A DNA stretch of 47,201 nucleotides from Methanobrevibacter sp. GTDB lineage: Archaea > Methanobacteriota > Methanobacteria > Methanobacteriales > Methanobacteriaceae. Below the pieces are notes generated by a model. That model was not told where the DNA came from. It saw nothing but the letters and a program-made list of their open reading frames with translations, and ran no database searches. How positions within the stretch are numbered: position 1 is the stretch's first letter; each line of letters opens with the position of its first letter. The stretch is from contig JAILDN010000073.1 of NCBI GenBank assembly GCA_024689425.1, positions 1 through 47,201 on the forward strand, given 5' to 3'. The position numbers and the translations under genes were made by a program. Shown piece after piece: positions 7,818 to 16,861 of the stretch.

Positions 7818-8501
7818 TTATTTTGTTTGAACAATTATCTCATCATTATTTGGATCTGAATTTGAAGTATTTTTGATATACAAATCCTTAGTATTTTTGT
7901 TATAATAATAACTTCCAGCAGTTAAGGCGTTAACACTATCTTTGCGGACATAACCACTGTTAGTATTGTTTTCTATTACTCCAATCACAGTATTTGGTTC
8001 ATATATTCTGTAAATGTTTTGTGATGCATTTGATACTTTCCAGTTTCCTCTTACACTTCCAGTTCCAAGTTTGAAATAATAATCCAGATGAACTGTACTT
8101 GTTACATTATCCAAAAGTGATGCGATTATTTTCTCATAGGAATCATGACTGATTAATCTGTCACATCCGGTTTTCACACCAATTTCAGTAGTGTCACGTA
8201 TTTCTGTAGCAGTGAAATCAGCAGATAAAACTATTTGTTTGTTCGTTAAATCCACAACTGTTTTACATGCTTTCTGTATCGTTTGCATTGCTAATTTCTC
8301 ATCAGATTTTCTTGGGTTTGCTGTTCCTTTTCCAAGACAAATATATTTTATTGGTTCGAATTCTTCATTCAACCATCTATTCATGAAGAAAGCTTCACCC
8401 CGAAGTGTTATGAGATTAGTATTTTCTATTTCAATCGTTTCATCCATGAACATTGATTGCAAGTGTATTTGGAAACGATATTGTCCTTTTACATTAATCA
8501 T
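7818..8501 (-). CDS. Tail protein, unknown
   Basis: A 227-residue protein, mostly beta (MINVKGQYRFQIHLQSMFMDETIEIENTNLITLRG at the start, with TTEIGVKTGCDRLISHD in the middle and SYYYNKNTKDLYIKNTSNSDPNNDEIIVQTK at the end). The C-terminal strand pair resembles fiber-attachment modules. The start codon overlaps the stop of the gene above (8498), so the two are translationally coupled. It belongs to the baseplate-to-fiber block by position; no family was recognised. Confidence 0.45.
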   Translation of the reverse strand: MINVKGQYRFQIHLQSMFMDETIEIENTNLITLRGEAFFMNRWLNEEFEPIKYICLGKGTANPRKSDEKLAMQTIQKACKTVVDLTNKQIVLSADFTATEIRDTTEIGVKTGCDRLISHDSYEKIIASLLDNVTSTVHLDYYFKLGTGSVRGNWKVSNASQNIYRIYEPNTVIGVIENNTNSGYVRKDSVNALTAGSYYYNKNTKDLYIKNTSNSDPNNDEIIVQTK

Positions 8502-8761
8502 ATGAATTTCAACTCCACTGTTTGATTGTTAATAGTGATTTTTGCATTTGAATGAACAGTAACCAGTTCTAAATCTGAAGCCGGTTTAGTATCCAAGTTC
8601 AAATGCAAAACTTTTGTTAAAGGCATTAAGTTTTGTAATCTTGCACTTAAATTCGCTGCATCTTCCATGTTGATATTGGAGGGTATTTCTGTATAATCAA
8701 AACTGAAATCATAATCATTTGGAGTAATGTTATGTTTGCCTCTAGCATATTTACACGCCAT
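8498..8761 (-). CDS. Small tail protein, unknown
   Basis: An 87-residue protein (MACKYARGKHNITPNDYDF ... ITINNQTVELKFI) preceded by GAGGAATAAGG. Its start is 3 bp from the preceding gene's stop and its stop overlaps the next start. It has no cysteine pairs beyond one Cys and no membrane segment. It is probably a minor baseplate or fiber-attachment component by position only. Confidence 0.4.
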   Translation of the reverse strand: MACKYARGKHNITPNDYDFSFDYTEIPSNINMEDAANLSARLQNLMPLTKVLHLNLDTKPASDLELVTVHSNAKITINNQTVELKFI

Positions 8762-8763
8762 CC

Positions 8764-11700
8764 TTATTCCTCCTCGTTCCTTTTACTGATTAATACATTT
8801 AGCAGATTTCCATCCTCATCTAATAATATCATATCATCATTAGATAGGCCTGTAGTGTCTAAAGTATCTTGAAGTAGTAATTTAGGATAGTTTCCTTCAT
8901 GTACAAGAATAAGATCATCAGCAGCATAACCTGACATATCGGATGGTACAGTATCTAATATTGTAATATCCTGATGTTCACCAGATAATGTTTCATCATA
9001 AACAACAGTGTCTACTTCAATTACTCTGAATAAAAATGTTTTAGTTGCAGCTTTGAAGAATGAGTTTTCAACATATGATGCTGTGCATGTATATTCGCCA
9101 AGATTTAATCCGGAGAATGATTTTGAAAATTCACCATTCGTATGGGTAATATTAGTCATACTTGATAATCCAAGTTGTAATGTACCATATTCTAATATAA
9201 AGCCATCTTCAGTTTTTACAGTACCAATGATTTTCACAGTGTCTCCAAAGGCATATAAGTCTTGAGAGCTTAAATATGTGATAACAACATTTGTTTTAAC
9301 TGCAGTAGTGGTTAAAGTAATTGTTTTTGATTCATATCCATATTCAGGAACATATTCTAATGTATATATATGTGCTCCTGCTGCGGTTGGAATGTAATCA
9401 AAATTAGCTCCTGAAGTATTGATGGTTTCCAGTGTTGAATTGTTTTCCAGGAGTTGTAATGTTCCTGGAGGAACATTATTCTTATGATCACGTATACTGA
9501 AACTTTTGATTAATGCGTGAACACTTCTATTTTCTGGAGTTAATGCATTAGTCAATTTAGTTTCACTATTTACATTCGCAGATAATGTTGTTGGAATATT
9601 TAGTATATTGTAATCTTCTGTGATTTCAGATTCAAGATATCTGCATAATTCATCATAAACAACTTTTATGGTATGTGAACCAACCACGCTAGCTTGGAGG
9701 TTTAAAGTGAATCTGCCCTCGGCGTTTGTTGTTATTGTTTGAAGTTCATTATCCATGTAAACTTTTAAAGTTTTACTTGCAAGGCCATTATTGTTTTCAT
9801 CTAATAATATTCCACTGATTGAGTAATTGTCATTATAATAAATTGTTGATGGAATAGTAAGTTGTATTGATGTAGGGATTCTTCTTACAGTTCTAGAGAC
9901 TGTTTCAGATTCACATTTACAATAGGTTTTGCCATTAGTGTTTTTATGATCTTTATGTTTAACCTGGAAAGTATGTGTATTTGTGTCAGTGAATGAAATG
10001 TTATTGACTGTGAAAACACCATTGGCATTTGTTGTTATTGTTGAATGTAATTCACCATCAATATACAAATCCATTTCTTCATTAGCTACCATAGTACCTT
10101 TATCCACAGTTACTAATTTTCCGGTTAATGTGTAATTATCAGAATATATTAGATCTTCAGGAATTACTAAATCAATTATCTTTGTTTCAATCATGCAGTA
10201 TTGCTGATGAATTTTAATATCTAGTGAATTGTTTAAATTATTTTTATTGATAAATAATGTATCCTGTGCATATAAGACGCAGCATTTATGTCTTAAACGT
10301 ATATTCTGCAAGTATAGTTTTTTATCCTGCATTACTCTGAAGAATGTAGGTGTATCACAATATACAGTAACATCATCATTTGGGCATGTTATGATGTTTG
10401 TGTCATTTGTGATTTGGTATGCTTTGCTTAGTGAATGTTCACCTTCCATTAATGTAATGATATTTTTTTCACCGTCAACTTGTGATAAAGCTTTGTCTAC
10501 AGTTTTGAATGCTGTATTTTTGGATGTTCCATTATTGTGGTCATTACCTGTGGTTGGGTTTACAAACCAATCTGCAGTGTTACATCCTCTTACTTTTATG
10601 AGTATTTCTTCAGAAACAATGTCTCCTTCGTTTACTTTGTAGACTCCGCCATTGAGTATGATGTCTTGTTCTACTTGATCTAAGTTTCTGAATAATTTGA
10701 AGTTGAAGATTGCATTTTCATGATTAATAGCTTCTGTTGTTAATGTCCATTTTTTATTGGAGTATAGTACCATATCTTGAATTAGCATGTTGTTTAGGTA
10801 TGGTACTATTAGAAATGGAGTTTCTGAATCGTCGAAAATTGTTTCGTTGATTAGATTATATGATTGAGTATTATAAACTTCATTTGCAAGATTATTAAGT
10901 ACTTTGAAATCGAATGTGAAGCTTTGTCCTTGTATTGGAGATGGGTTGTTCACATTTGCTAGGAAAAATAGGTTTTCATCTTCTTTGCTGCACCATTGGT
11001 CTTTGTGTTCCCATCTTTGTGGTATCCATTCTCTGTTATAATCTCCGTCTGTGGTATGTCTTGTGATATCAATCATTCTTGCGATTAGTCTATCACGATT
11101 GAGCATTTCTGCTTTAATACCAAATAGTTTGTAGATTTCTAATACTGGGAGTGGTGTATCGAATAGATGTTCTATGTAGTATAGTAGTCTTTGTAAGTAA
11201 TGATAATCATCTTCTGATGATTGGTTGTTGTATGGTGGTTCTGTTGTTGCGTATTGTGATTCATCAACGCTGATGTATTGTTTTCTTGATATGTTGTATA
11301 ATACACCGAATGCGTCTAGGCTGTAGTCATGGTCATATTCGTCACCATACATGACATCGTTTTCAGGGAATCCTTTTGTCAATGAATATTCTTCCCAAGT
11401 CACCACATTAATTTTATATTTGTCCTCTGGAATGATGGTTTCTGAATGGCCTTCATACAAATACTCAAACTTGTTGATATTATCCTCATAATCAAATGAT
11501 TCAGTATATATGACTTCATCAACATCTTCCTTGAACTCAACAATTTCAGTAGTTCCATCATCCAAAGTAACTTCCTGATAACTAATTTTCGTATAATTCC
11601 GAATAATCTCAACAGACTTAATATAATCCAAACTAACATGAAAATGAATATCAAAAAAATGAGGCTGGTCCTGAACTTTCCAAATCAAAACATGCTTATC

Positions 11701-11853
11701 TATTTTACCAGCAAGATAAACCTTAAAAGCCTCATTAACAACATCCTGTAACCGATTATTGAAAACCTTCTTAGTTTTAGTGAAATTACTACCCTCTTTC
11801 TTATCCAAAAAGAAAGGATATTTTTTTAAAAGATATTCTAAACTATTATACAT
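8764..11853 (-). CDS. Adhesin-like tail protein with beta-helix and Ig-like domains
   Basis: A 1029-residue mosaic. Residues 1-300 (MYNSLEYLLKKYPFFLDKKEGSN ...) look like a phage tail-tip anchoring part. Residues about 435-570 hold a right-handed beta-helix start (WFVNPTTGNDHNNGTSKNTAFKTVDKAL), the hallmark of methanogen adhesin-like proteins. After that come four or more Ig-like repeats at about 575-960, including YSISGILLDENNNGLASKTLKVYMDNELQTITTNAEGRFTL, a typical Big/Flg_new style unit. The end (about 960-1029) is acidic with DMSGYAADDLILV and TTGLSNDDMILLDEDGN. Viruses of gut methanogens are known to be enriched in such glycan-binding Ig domains. It probably contacts the host surface. 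Confidence 0.65.
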   Translation of the reverse strand: MYNSLEYLLKKYPFFLDKKEGSNFTKTKKVFNNRLQDVVNEAFKVYLAGKIDKHVLIWKVQDQPHFFDIHFHVSLDYIKSVEIIRNYTKISYQEVTLDDGTTEIVEFKEDVDEVIYTESFDYEDNINKFEYLYEGHSETIIPEDKYKINVVTWEEYSLTKGFPENDVMYGDEYDHDYSLDAFGVLYNISRKQYISVDESQYATTEPPYNNQSSEDDYHYLQRLLYYIEHLFDTPLPVLEIYKLFGIKAEMLNRDRLIARMIDITRHTTDGDYNREWIPQRWEHKDQWCSKEDENLFFLANVNNPSPIQGQSFTFDFKVLNNLANEVYNTQSYNLINETIFDDSETPFLIVPYLNNMLIQDMVLYSNKKWTLTTEAINHENAIFNFKLFRNLDQVEQDIILNGGVYKVNEGDIVSEEILIKVRGCNTADWFVNPTTGNDHNNGTSKNTAFKTVDKALSQVDGEKNIITLMEGEHSLSKAYQITNDTNIITCPNDDVTVYCDTPTFFRVMQDKKLYLQNIRLRHKCCVLYAQDTLFINKNNLNNSLDIKIHQQYCMIETKIIDLVIPEDLIYSDNYTLTGKLVTVDKGTMVANEEMDLYIDGELHSTITTNANGVFTVNNISFTDTNTHTFQVKHKDHKNTNGKTYCKCESETVSRTVRRIPTSIQLTIPSTIYYNDNYSISGILLDENNNGLASKTLKVYMDNELQTITTNAEGRFTLNLQASVVGSHTIKVVYDELCRYLESEITEDYNILNIPTTLSANVNSETKLTNALTPENRSVHALIKSFSIRDHKNNVPPGTLQLLENNSTLETINTSGANFDYIPTAAGAHIYTLEYVPEYGYESKTITLTTTAVKTNVVITYLSSQDLYAFGDTVKIIGTVKTEDGFILEYGTLQLGLSSMTNITHTNGEFSKSFSGLNLGEYTCTASYVENSFFKAATKTFLFRVIEVDTVVYDETLSGEHQDITILDTVPSDMSGYAADDLILVHEGNYPKLLLQDTLDTTGLSNDDMILLDEDGNLLNVLISKRNEEE

Positions 11854-11878
11854 AAAATATCACCAAAAAAAATATAAT

Positions 11879-13045
11879 TTATTCCATTATAATTTCAATA
11901 TCTCCTGCTACACACTTCTCTTCACTATCAATAGTAACAGGATCTTCAGGATAAGAAAACTCAATATTTTTCAATTCCGGAATTTCTTTATCCAAATAAA
12001 CACCTAACTTATGAGGAATAAAATCCTCACCAAGTTTCATATTTTCAATGTAAACCCTAATACCGGACGTAATCTTACTAGCAATATCGGATTTCTCATT
12101 ATTTGAATAAGGATTCAAAGTATCAATATCAACATTACAAACAGCATAAACATCAACAGTTTTCAAAACAGGAGCCATCAAAACAATAGCCTCACTCTCC
12201 TGAGTAACACCCTTATTAATCTCATCATAAATTTTATTCAAAGTATAAGCATCACCCGGATCAACAACAATCTTTATAGTACCTGACCCATCCCAATTAG
12301 GAATGAGCTTGTAACCCTCAACTCCATCAACCCTAGCAAAATAATTAATATAAGCATAATGATGTCCTTTGAGATGAACTTCAATCCAATGTTTGATTAA
12401 CTCACGATATTCATCATCACCATAAGCATCACTACCACCAGCAGCACTTGCCAAATTAGTAACAGATACCGTGACATTAATATTCTCAAATCTAGTTAAA
12501 ATCCTTGTTAAAGAATTAGCTACAACACGCCCACCAGTTCCGGGAGTAACAGCATAAGCTTGAACAGTACATTGAGTATTACCTGCAGCGAAATATAACT
12601 CTTCGGCAGTTTCAAAAACTACACCAGACCTTGTTGAAACTTGTATTCCTGCTGACTCACTAACATCTGAATCTAGTTCCCTACTCAAAGTAAAAGTTAA
12701 CTCAGCACCTGCCTTTGTTGCTTCAGGCCTAGAACAGAACAATAATTTACCAATTGAATCTAAATCCCTACCTTCTGCTGCAGTTAATATGTTACCATTT
12801 TTAGAATTGACTTCTAATTTTGAAGACAAATAAATTTGAGTAAGAAATTCAAACAATTCAGCAATACGCTCAGAATTCAAACTAGAATCCATCACAAACC
12901 AATTAGAAATATCCTCCCGATTTTCAATGTAATCGATAAAATTCTCATCATGACTAATTAATCCGTATTCTGATCCATCTTCTAATTTTTTCTTAAAAAT
13001 TTCTTGATAATGCTCTGATTTAGTCTTTTCAAAATCATAATTCAT
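11879..13045 (-). CDS. J: Baseplate wedge protein J
   Basis: A 388-residue protein of the baseplate J/gp47/XkdT family. Typical features are the central LTFTLSRELDSDVSESAGIQVSTRSGVVFETAEELYFAAG, GGRVVANSLTRILTRFENINVTVSVTNLASAAGGSDAYGDDEYRELI and the C-terminal VYIENMKLGEDFIPHKLGVYL. In contractile tails J proteins connect the gp25-bearing inner baseplate to the fibers. It overlaps by 4 bp the gp25-like gene, the usual neighbour order. Only contractile or related injection systems carry both. Confidence 0.88.
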   Translation of the reverse strand: MNYDFEKTKSEHYQEIFKKKLEDGSEYGLISHDENFIDYIENREDISNWFVMDSSLNSERIAELFEFLTQIYLSSKLEVNSKNGNILTAAEGRDLDSIGKLLFCSRPEATKAGAELTFTLSRELDSDVSESAGIQVSTRSGVVFETAEELYFAAGNTQCTVQAYAVTPGTGGRVVANSLTRILTRFENINVTVSVTNLASAAGGSDAYGDDEYRELIKHWIEVHLKGHHYAYINYFARVDGVEGYKLIPNWDGSGTIKIVVDPGDAYTLNKIYDEINKGVTQESEAIVLMAPVLKTVDVYAVCNVDIDTLNPYSNNEKSDIASKITSGIRVYIENMKLGEDFIPHKLGVYLDKEIPELKNIEFSYPEDPVTIDSEEKCVAGDIEIIME

Positions 13046-13485
13046 AATTTAACACTTCCAGAAATTATTTCATCATTTATACTAGTAATATTAAAGAACA
13101 ATTCAAATTTCCAAGCACTATCCTTTGAATCATTCACTGTAATTTCATTAACCTTTTTAATCCGACGCATTTCATTTAAAGTATTCTCACAATAATAAAC
13201 CATCTTTTTTTGAACAACAACAGATTTTTTTGCTTTTAGTAATTCATGTATTCTACAACCGAATCCAGGATAATATAATTCATTTTTCAATTCATTATAT
13301 CTTGTCATTATTGCAATTACAATTGCATTTCTTAAACTTTCAGTACCAGTCAATATTTTGAAGTCTCCATTTTCAAATTGCAAATCAAATTTATTATTCC
13401 ATTGATCAGGTAATACTTCAACATCCATGTGCAAAGTTTTGTTAAATCTATAATCATCTGACTCATAATCAACCGGTAGCATCAT
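13042..13485 (-). CDS. gp25-like baseplate wedge protein
   Basis: A 147-residue protein with the gp25/GPW pattern: LQFENGDFKILTGTESLRNAIVIAIMTRYNELKNELYYPGFGCRIHELL, followed by YYCENTLNEMRRIKKVNEITV. In T4 and P2 the family links the baseplate to the sheath and starts sheath assembly. It starts within the stop of the spike gene and its stop overlaps J. The identification rests on sequence pattern and on synteny with J. Confidence 0.8.
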   Translation of the reverse strand: MMLPVDYESDDYRFNKTLHMDVEVLPDQWNNKFDLQFENGDFKILTGTESLRNAIVIAIMTRYNELKNELYYPGFGCRIHELLKAKKSVVVQKKMVYYCENTLNEMRRIKKVNEITVNDSKDSAWKFELFFNITSINDEIISGSVKL

Positions 13486-14147
13486 TATCCCTCATTAATT
13501 TCATCTAAAATTTCTTGCTTTAACTGTAATAATAATTCGTTAACTTCATCCTTTGTGTAAGTATCCTTGTCATTAGCGTAATTAATAACTGTATCATCTG
13601 TTTTGAATTCTCCTTCCTCGAAAACAACACCTTCATTTGTAGATACTTTGATTTCACCATTTCCTATTTGAACACCCCAAGTGTTTGTTGCACCAATGTT
13701 GGTTATTTTCAAATATCCCTGGTCTGCTGGTTTAATACCAACAATATCTTCCGGATGATAATAACCTAATAATAGCATTTCCTTTGCATCAATATTGGAA
13801 ATATCCGCAACCAACACATGTAATTCTTCACGAGGTAAAATACATGGTTCCTGAAGAGTTTCACAATAATCTAATTCTCCCTCCGGAGTAAAGAAATCAA
13901 TTAGAACACCACCCATTCTATGAAGTATTCTGCATAAAACGGGCTTAGCAACATTGTCTAATTTTACTTCAGCTTTATCAAGATAAGGATAAAATTTAGT
14001 GATAACACCAGTTCTGGTTTTAGAGGAATCTACTGTTTCATCGATTGTTTGTTCGATTTTTCTATTGTCGATTACTTTATTGACTACTAAGTCTAATGTT
14101 TTGAATTCACGGCCGTTTGTCAATGTAATGTCATTAATTGTTCTCAT
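13485..14147 (-). CDS. Baseplate spike-like protein (gpV type)
   Basis: A 220-residue protein. Residues about 40-110 resemble an OB-fold (SKTRTGVITKFYPYLDKAEVKLDNVAKPVLCRILHRMGG ... DYCETLQEPCILP), and residues about 130-175 beta repeats (GYLKITNIGATNTWGVQIGNGEIKVSTNEGVVFEEG) typical of gpV/gp5-like spikes. The C-terminal helix DTYTKDEVNELLLQLKQEILDEINEG probably trimerises. The position between the hub proteins and gp25 matches P2/Mu-type order. ATG with GAGGTGGAGG, overlapping the hub gene stop. Confidence 0.65.
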   Translation of the reverse strand: MRTINDITLTNGREFKTLDLVVNKVIDNRKIEQTIDETVDSSKTRTGVITKFYPYLDKAEVKLDNVAKPVLCRILHRMGGVLIDFFTPEGELDYCETLQEPCILPREELHVLVADISNIDAKEMLLLGYYHPEDIVGIKPADQGYLKITNIGATNTWGVQIGNGEIKVSTNEGVVFEEGEFKTDDTVINYANDKDTYTKDEVNELLLQLKQEILDEINEG

Positions 14148-15403
14148 TCCTCCACCTCTTCATCTTCACTTGTTTCTTCTTCATCATTTTCTGTTTGATT
14201 CCATTCACCAAGACTTGGAGGATAATCAACAAGAGTGACATTAGTATTGAATTCACCAGTTTCAGATATTTCATGGCTACTTGATTTGATATACATAAAC
14301 ATGTCTGTAGGATAGGAATAGAGAATTACTTTCACCCATCCTGGTTTGTAAGTATAATCACCAATCACTTTTAGTTCAATTTCATGACCATTATTCCTTC
14401 TTATCTTAGCCCATTCAGTATTTGCAAATTCCAATGCTTCTTCATAGGTTTCAACAGGAACTTCTTCATAACTAGTGTTTGACGTTGTTGTTTCTTCTTC
14501 TGTCTCTTCACTAGTTGCATCTTCACTGGTTGAAGCGGATTCAGTAGATGTGTTTTCAGTTTCATCATCTTTTTTCACTATTTTTTTCACCGCATCCATT
14601 TCACGTGATTTCTCTCCAAATCTGGAAATTAAATATTCATCACGGAAAATTATATCTTCACCACCATCCCAGTGAACGGTTAGAAGATTTACTGTATCAG
14701 GATGATAATCAGAAACATTAATGCTTGAAAGTTGAACATTTACACCTTCAATGATTTCATTTGAAAGATGATCTGTTTCGGGATTGGGAATCTTTCGAAG
14801 TTTTACAACATCTTGATTTACAATGATTTCCACTTCACCATCCCAAAAACTAGCCACTTCTTTTATAGCGTCTTTAATTGTTGAAGCTGAAGACTCTCCA
14901 TCTTCCTCAGTCCCACCATTTGCTAATTTTGCAGCAATACTATCAAAATTACAACCTTTTGTTCCGCAAACATAACTAATGTACTGCTTGTTTTCAATGA
15001 AATATTGTTTTGCAGTTTTACCAACACTCGCAATACTTGAACCGGAATAATTGTCATCATGAGCTCTGACAAGTGCTGTGTTCGCTAAACCATTGCATGT
15101 GATCCACCGGTCTGTTGTAGCAGTATTTGATGCGAAAACAACCCACATGTATTTATAGTGATAATATCCATTTTTCAATCCAGTTACGAAATCTACATAC
15201 ATACCAGCATCGCTTCCACCTACGATGAAAACGCCTATTTTACCGCTTGAAGATGATTTCAGACCAACGCTTTGTATTGTATTCGGACCCACACCTGCAT
15301 TTTCACATGTATGTCCTTTTTTCTCCAATGCAGAAATACAAGATTTGATATATGTTTGTTCTTTTCCATCAATATTATCTGCAGCAACAACATATGTAGC
15401 CAT
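14144..15403 (-). CDS. Tail hub protein, C-terminal part, with wall-associated N-terminal domain
   Basis: A 419-residue chimera. Residues 1-165 are a domain I believe recurs in Methanobrevibacter wall-related proteins (VVAADNIDGKEQTYIKSCISALEKKG ... VGPNTIQSVGL ... IGVFIVGGSDAGMYVDF ... TTDRWITCNGL), probably Rossmann-like. Residues about 170-275 and 325-405 read like the distal half of an XkdQ/gpD hub (FWDGEVEIIVNQDVVKLRKIPNPET; NTEWAKIRRNNGHEIELKVIGDYTYKPGWVKVIL), joined by an acidic Ser/Thr/Glu linker (280-320). The partner at 15419-16402 supplies the N-terminal hub half. The hub is thus split, with wall-related domains placed at the break. The function of the first domain is unknown. Confidence 0.55.
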   Translation of the reverse strand: MATYVVAADNIDGKEQTYIKSCISALEKKGHTCENAGVGPNTIQSVGLKSSSSGKIGVFIVGGSDAGMYVDFVTGLKNGYYHYKYMWVVFASNTATTDRWITCNGLANTALVRAHDDNYSGSSIASVGKTAKQYFIENKQYISYVCGTKGCNFDSIAAKLANGGTEEDGESSASTIKDAIKEVASFWDGEVEIIVNQDVVKLRKIPNPETDHLSNEIIEGVNVQLSSINVSDYHPDTVNLLTVHWDGGEDIIFRDEYLISRFGEKSREMDAVKKIVKKDDETENTSTESASTSEDATSEETEEETTTSNTSYEEVPVETYEEALEFANTEWAKIRRNNGHEIELKVIGDYTYKPGWVKVILYSYPTDMFMYIKSSSHEISETGEFNTNVTLVDYPPSLGEWNQTENDEEETSEDEEVEE

Positions 15404-15418
15404 TTTAAAAACCTCTAA

Positions 15419-16402
15419 TTAGCAGGAGGGATTGTCTCCACATTTATTATAATAAGTCATATTTTGCCATACCGTGTTCCATGCACGATATTTAGAAGTA
15501 GCATCAGAAGCATATTCTTTTCCTTTAATTGTAACAACGGTCCAGAAATGATTTGGACCATGAACCACAGTTGCATTCAATCCTGCACTTGACATCATAG
15601 CACGTGTAAGTCTTGATGTATCAGCACAATTCAAACGTTTAGATTTTAAACATTCACTAGCAGTAGAATAACGAGAACAAGAATAACCTGTGTAAATTAA
15701 ATTTTCAACCAAGTATTTGTGGATTGCTTTTGCTTTTTCTAATGCACCTGATTTTCCTTTTATAATCTTTTTAACAAGACTATCAATATCTTCTCCTTCA
15801 CCACCAGTACTGGATGAACCATCATCACTTCCACTACTATAATCAATTACATCATCTTGTAGACCAGTGACATCAACATCAGCAGTTAAACCTGCTGTTT
15901 TTATCATTTCAATGATAATTTCAGAACGTTTCATTTGAGTAAATTCAAAATGATATTCCTGTTCTAATAATTTACTCATTCCGGCAAGACTCAGATTTGT
16001 TAAACCACCACTGAAACTTTGTTCAGTGATAAAACCAAGTATTGCTTCGGGTAATTCCTTCAATACTCTTTTTTGATTAGATTCTTCCCAGTCTACTCTT
16101 AAGCATAATCTTACTCCAAGATAACATTGGTTTAAATCAGTTGCATGAAATGGTATTCCGCAGGATCCGTTATTTTCCATGTTCTCATAATCATGATCCC
16201 ATGACAAGGAGTGTAATTCCGGATAATAATAAATTTCCTGTATATCTCCTTGATGAAGTGTGAATCCTTCATTGTTTTCTTCATCCGAATCTTCTTTTCC
16301 TGTATATTCATTTGCTGAATTCGGAACATATTGTTGAAAATGTTCTTCATCAGTTTTATATACTTCAAGGAGGTATCGTGGAATAGCATAAGCACTAACC
16401 AT
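15419..16402 (-). CDS. Tail hub protein with pseudomurein endoisopeptidase-like domain
   Basis: A 327-residue protein. Residues 1-195 resemble the N-terminal half of an XkdQ/gpD-type hub (SLSWDHDYENMENNGSCGIPF ... GVRLCLRVDW ... ILGFITEQSFSGGLTNLSLAGMSKLLEQE). A Gly/Ser/Asp linker (195-210) leads to a transglutaminase-like peptidase with a complete Cys-His-Asp set: C259 in LNCADTSRL, H285 in GPNHFWT, D300 in SDATS. This is the arrangement of pseudomurein endoisopeptidases (peptidase C71; PeiW and PeiP of Methanothermobacter). It probably opens the wall locally during DNA injection. ATG with GGAGG seven bases upstream. C71 versus generic transglutaminase is not decided by eye. Confidence 0.7.
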   Translation of the reverse strand: MVSAYAIPRYLLEVYKTDEEHFQQYVPNSANEYTGKEDSDEENNEGFTLHQGDIQEIYYYPELHSLSWDHDYENMENNGSCGIPFHATDLNQCYLGVRLCLRVDWEESNQKRVLKELPEAILGFITEQSFSGGLTNLSLAGMSKLLEQEYHFEFTQMKRSEIIIEMIKTAGLTADVDVTGLQDDVIDYSSGSDDGSSSTGGEGEDIDSLVKKIIKGKSGALEKAKAIHKYLVENLIYTGYSCSRYSTASECLKSKRLNCADTSRLTRAMMSSAGLNATVVHGPNHFWTVVTIKGKEYASDATSKYRAWNTVWQNMTYYNKCGDNPSC

Positions 16403-16405
16403 AAA

Positions 16406-16858
16406 TTAACCTCCATTTTTAACAACGAATGTATCTAGATTTTCTATATGTTCCTCTCCAGGAATTTCAGATTTACCAGTGGTGATTTCTTTAATATAAA
16501 TGCTTAATCTTAAAGAAGTAGGAGTGTCTTTCTCCCATTTTATTATTACTTGGGCTGTGAAAATACCTCCCAGTAATGGGCAGTATACTTCACAAGGTTT
16601 ACTATTTAATCTTTTAAATATTGGATAATGTACATCATGATGATCTCTTTCAACTAACACTGTTGAGTAGAATGTACCTTCACGTACAACATATTTTCCT
16701 CGACTTACAAATGGAGTTCCGAGGGCAATTTGAGTTTCATTCATTTCACGTCTAGGTGTACCCTCATTTATTTGATAATCATCAATATAAAAAGGCATTC
16801 CATCAATTTCAAGATTATAATTTGTATTCGGAATAATATTATCATACATACCAGTCAT
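16406..16858 (-). CDS. Tail/baseplate protein after the tape measure
   Basis: A 150-residue beta-rich protein (NYNLEIDGMPFYIDDYQINEGTPRREMNETQIALGTPFVSRGKYVVREGTFYSTVL). It sits where contractile phages carry the LysM/XkdP-type protein that joins the tape measure to the hub; a LysM motif is not evident. Start ATG behind GGGG. Probably a hub-proximal adaptor. Confidence 0.5.
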   Translation of the reverse strand: MTGMYDNIIPNTNYNLEIDGMPFYIDDYQINEGTPRREMNETQIALGTPFVSRGKYVVREGTFYSTVLVERDHHDVHYPIFKRLNSKPCEVYCPLLGGIFTAQVIIKWEKDTPTSLRLSIYIKEITTGKSEIPGEEHIENLDTFVVKNGG

Positions 16859-16861
16859 AGA

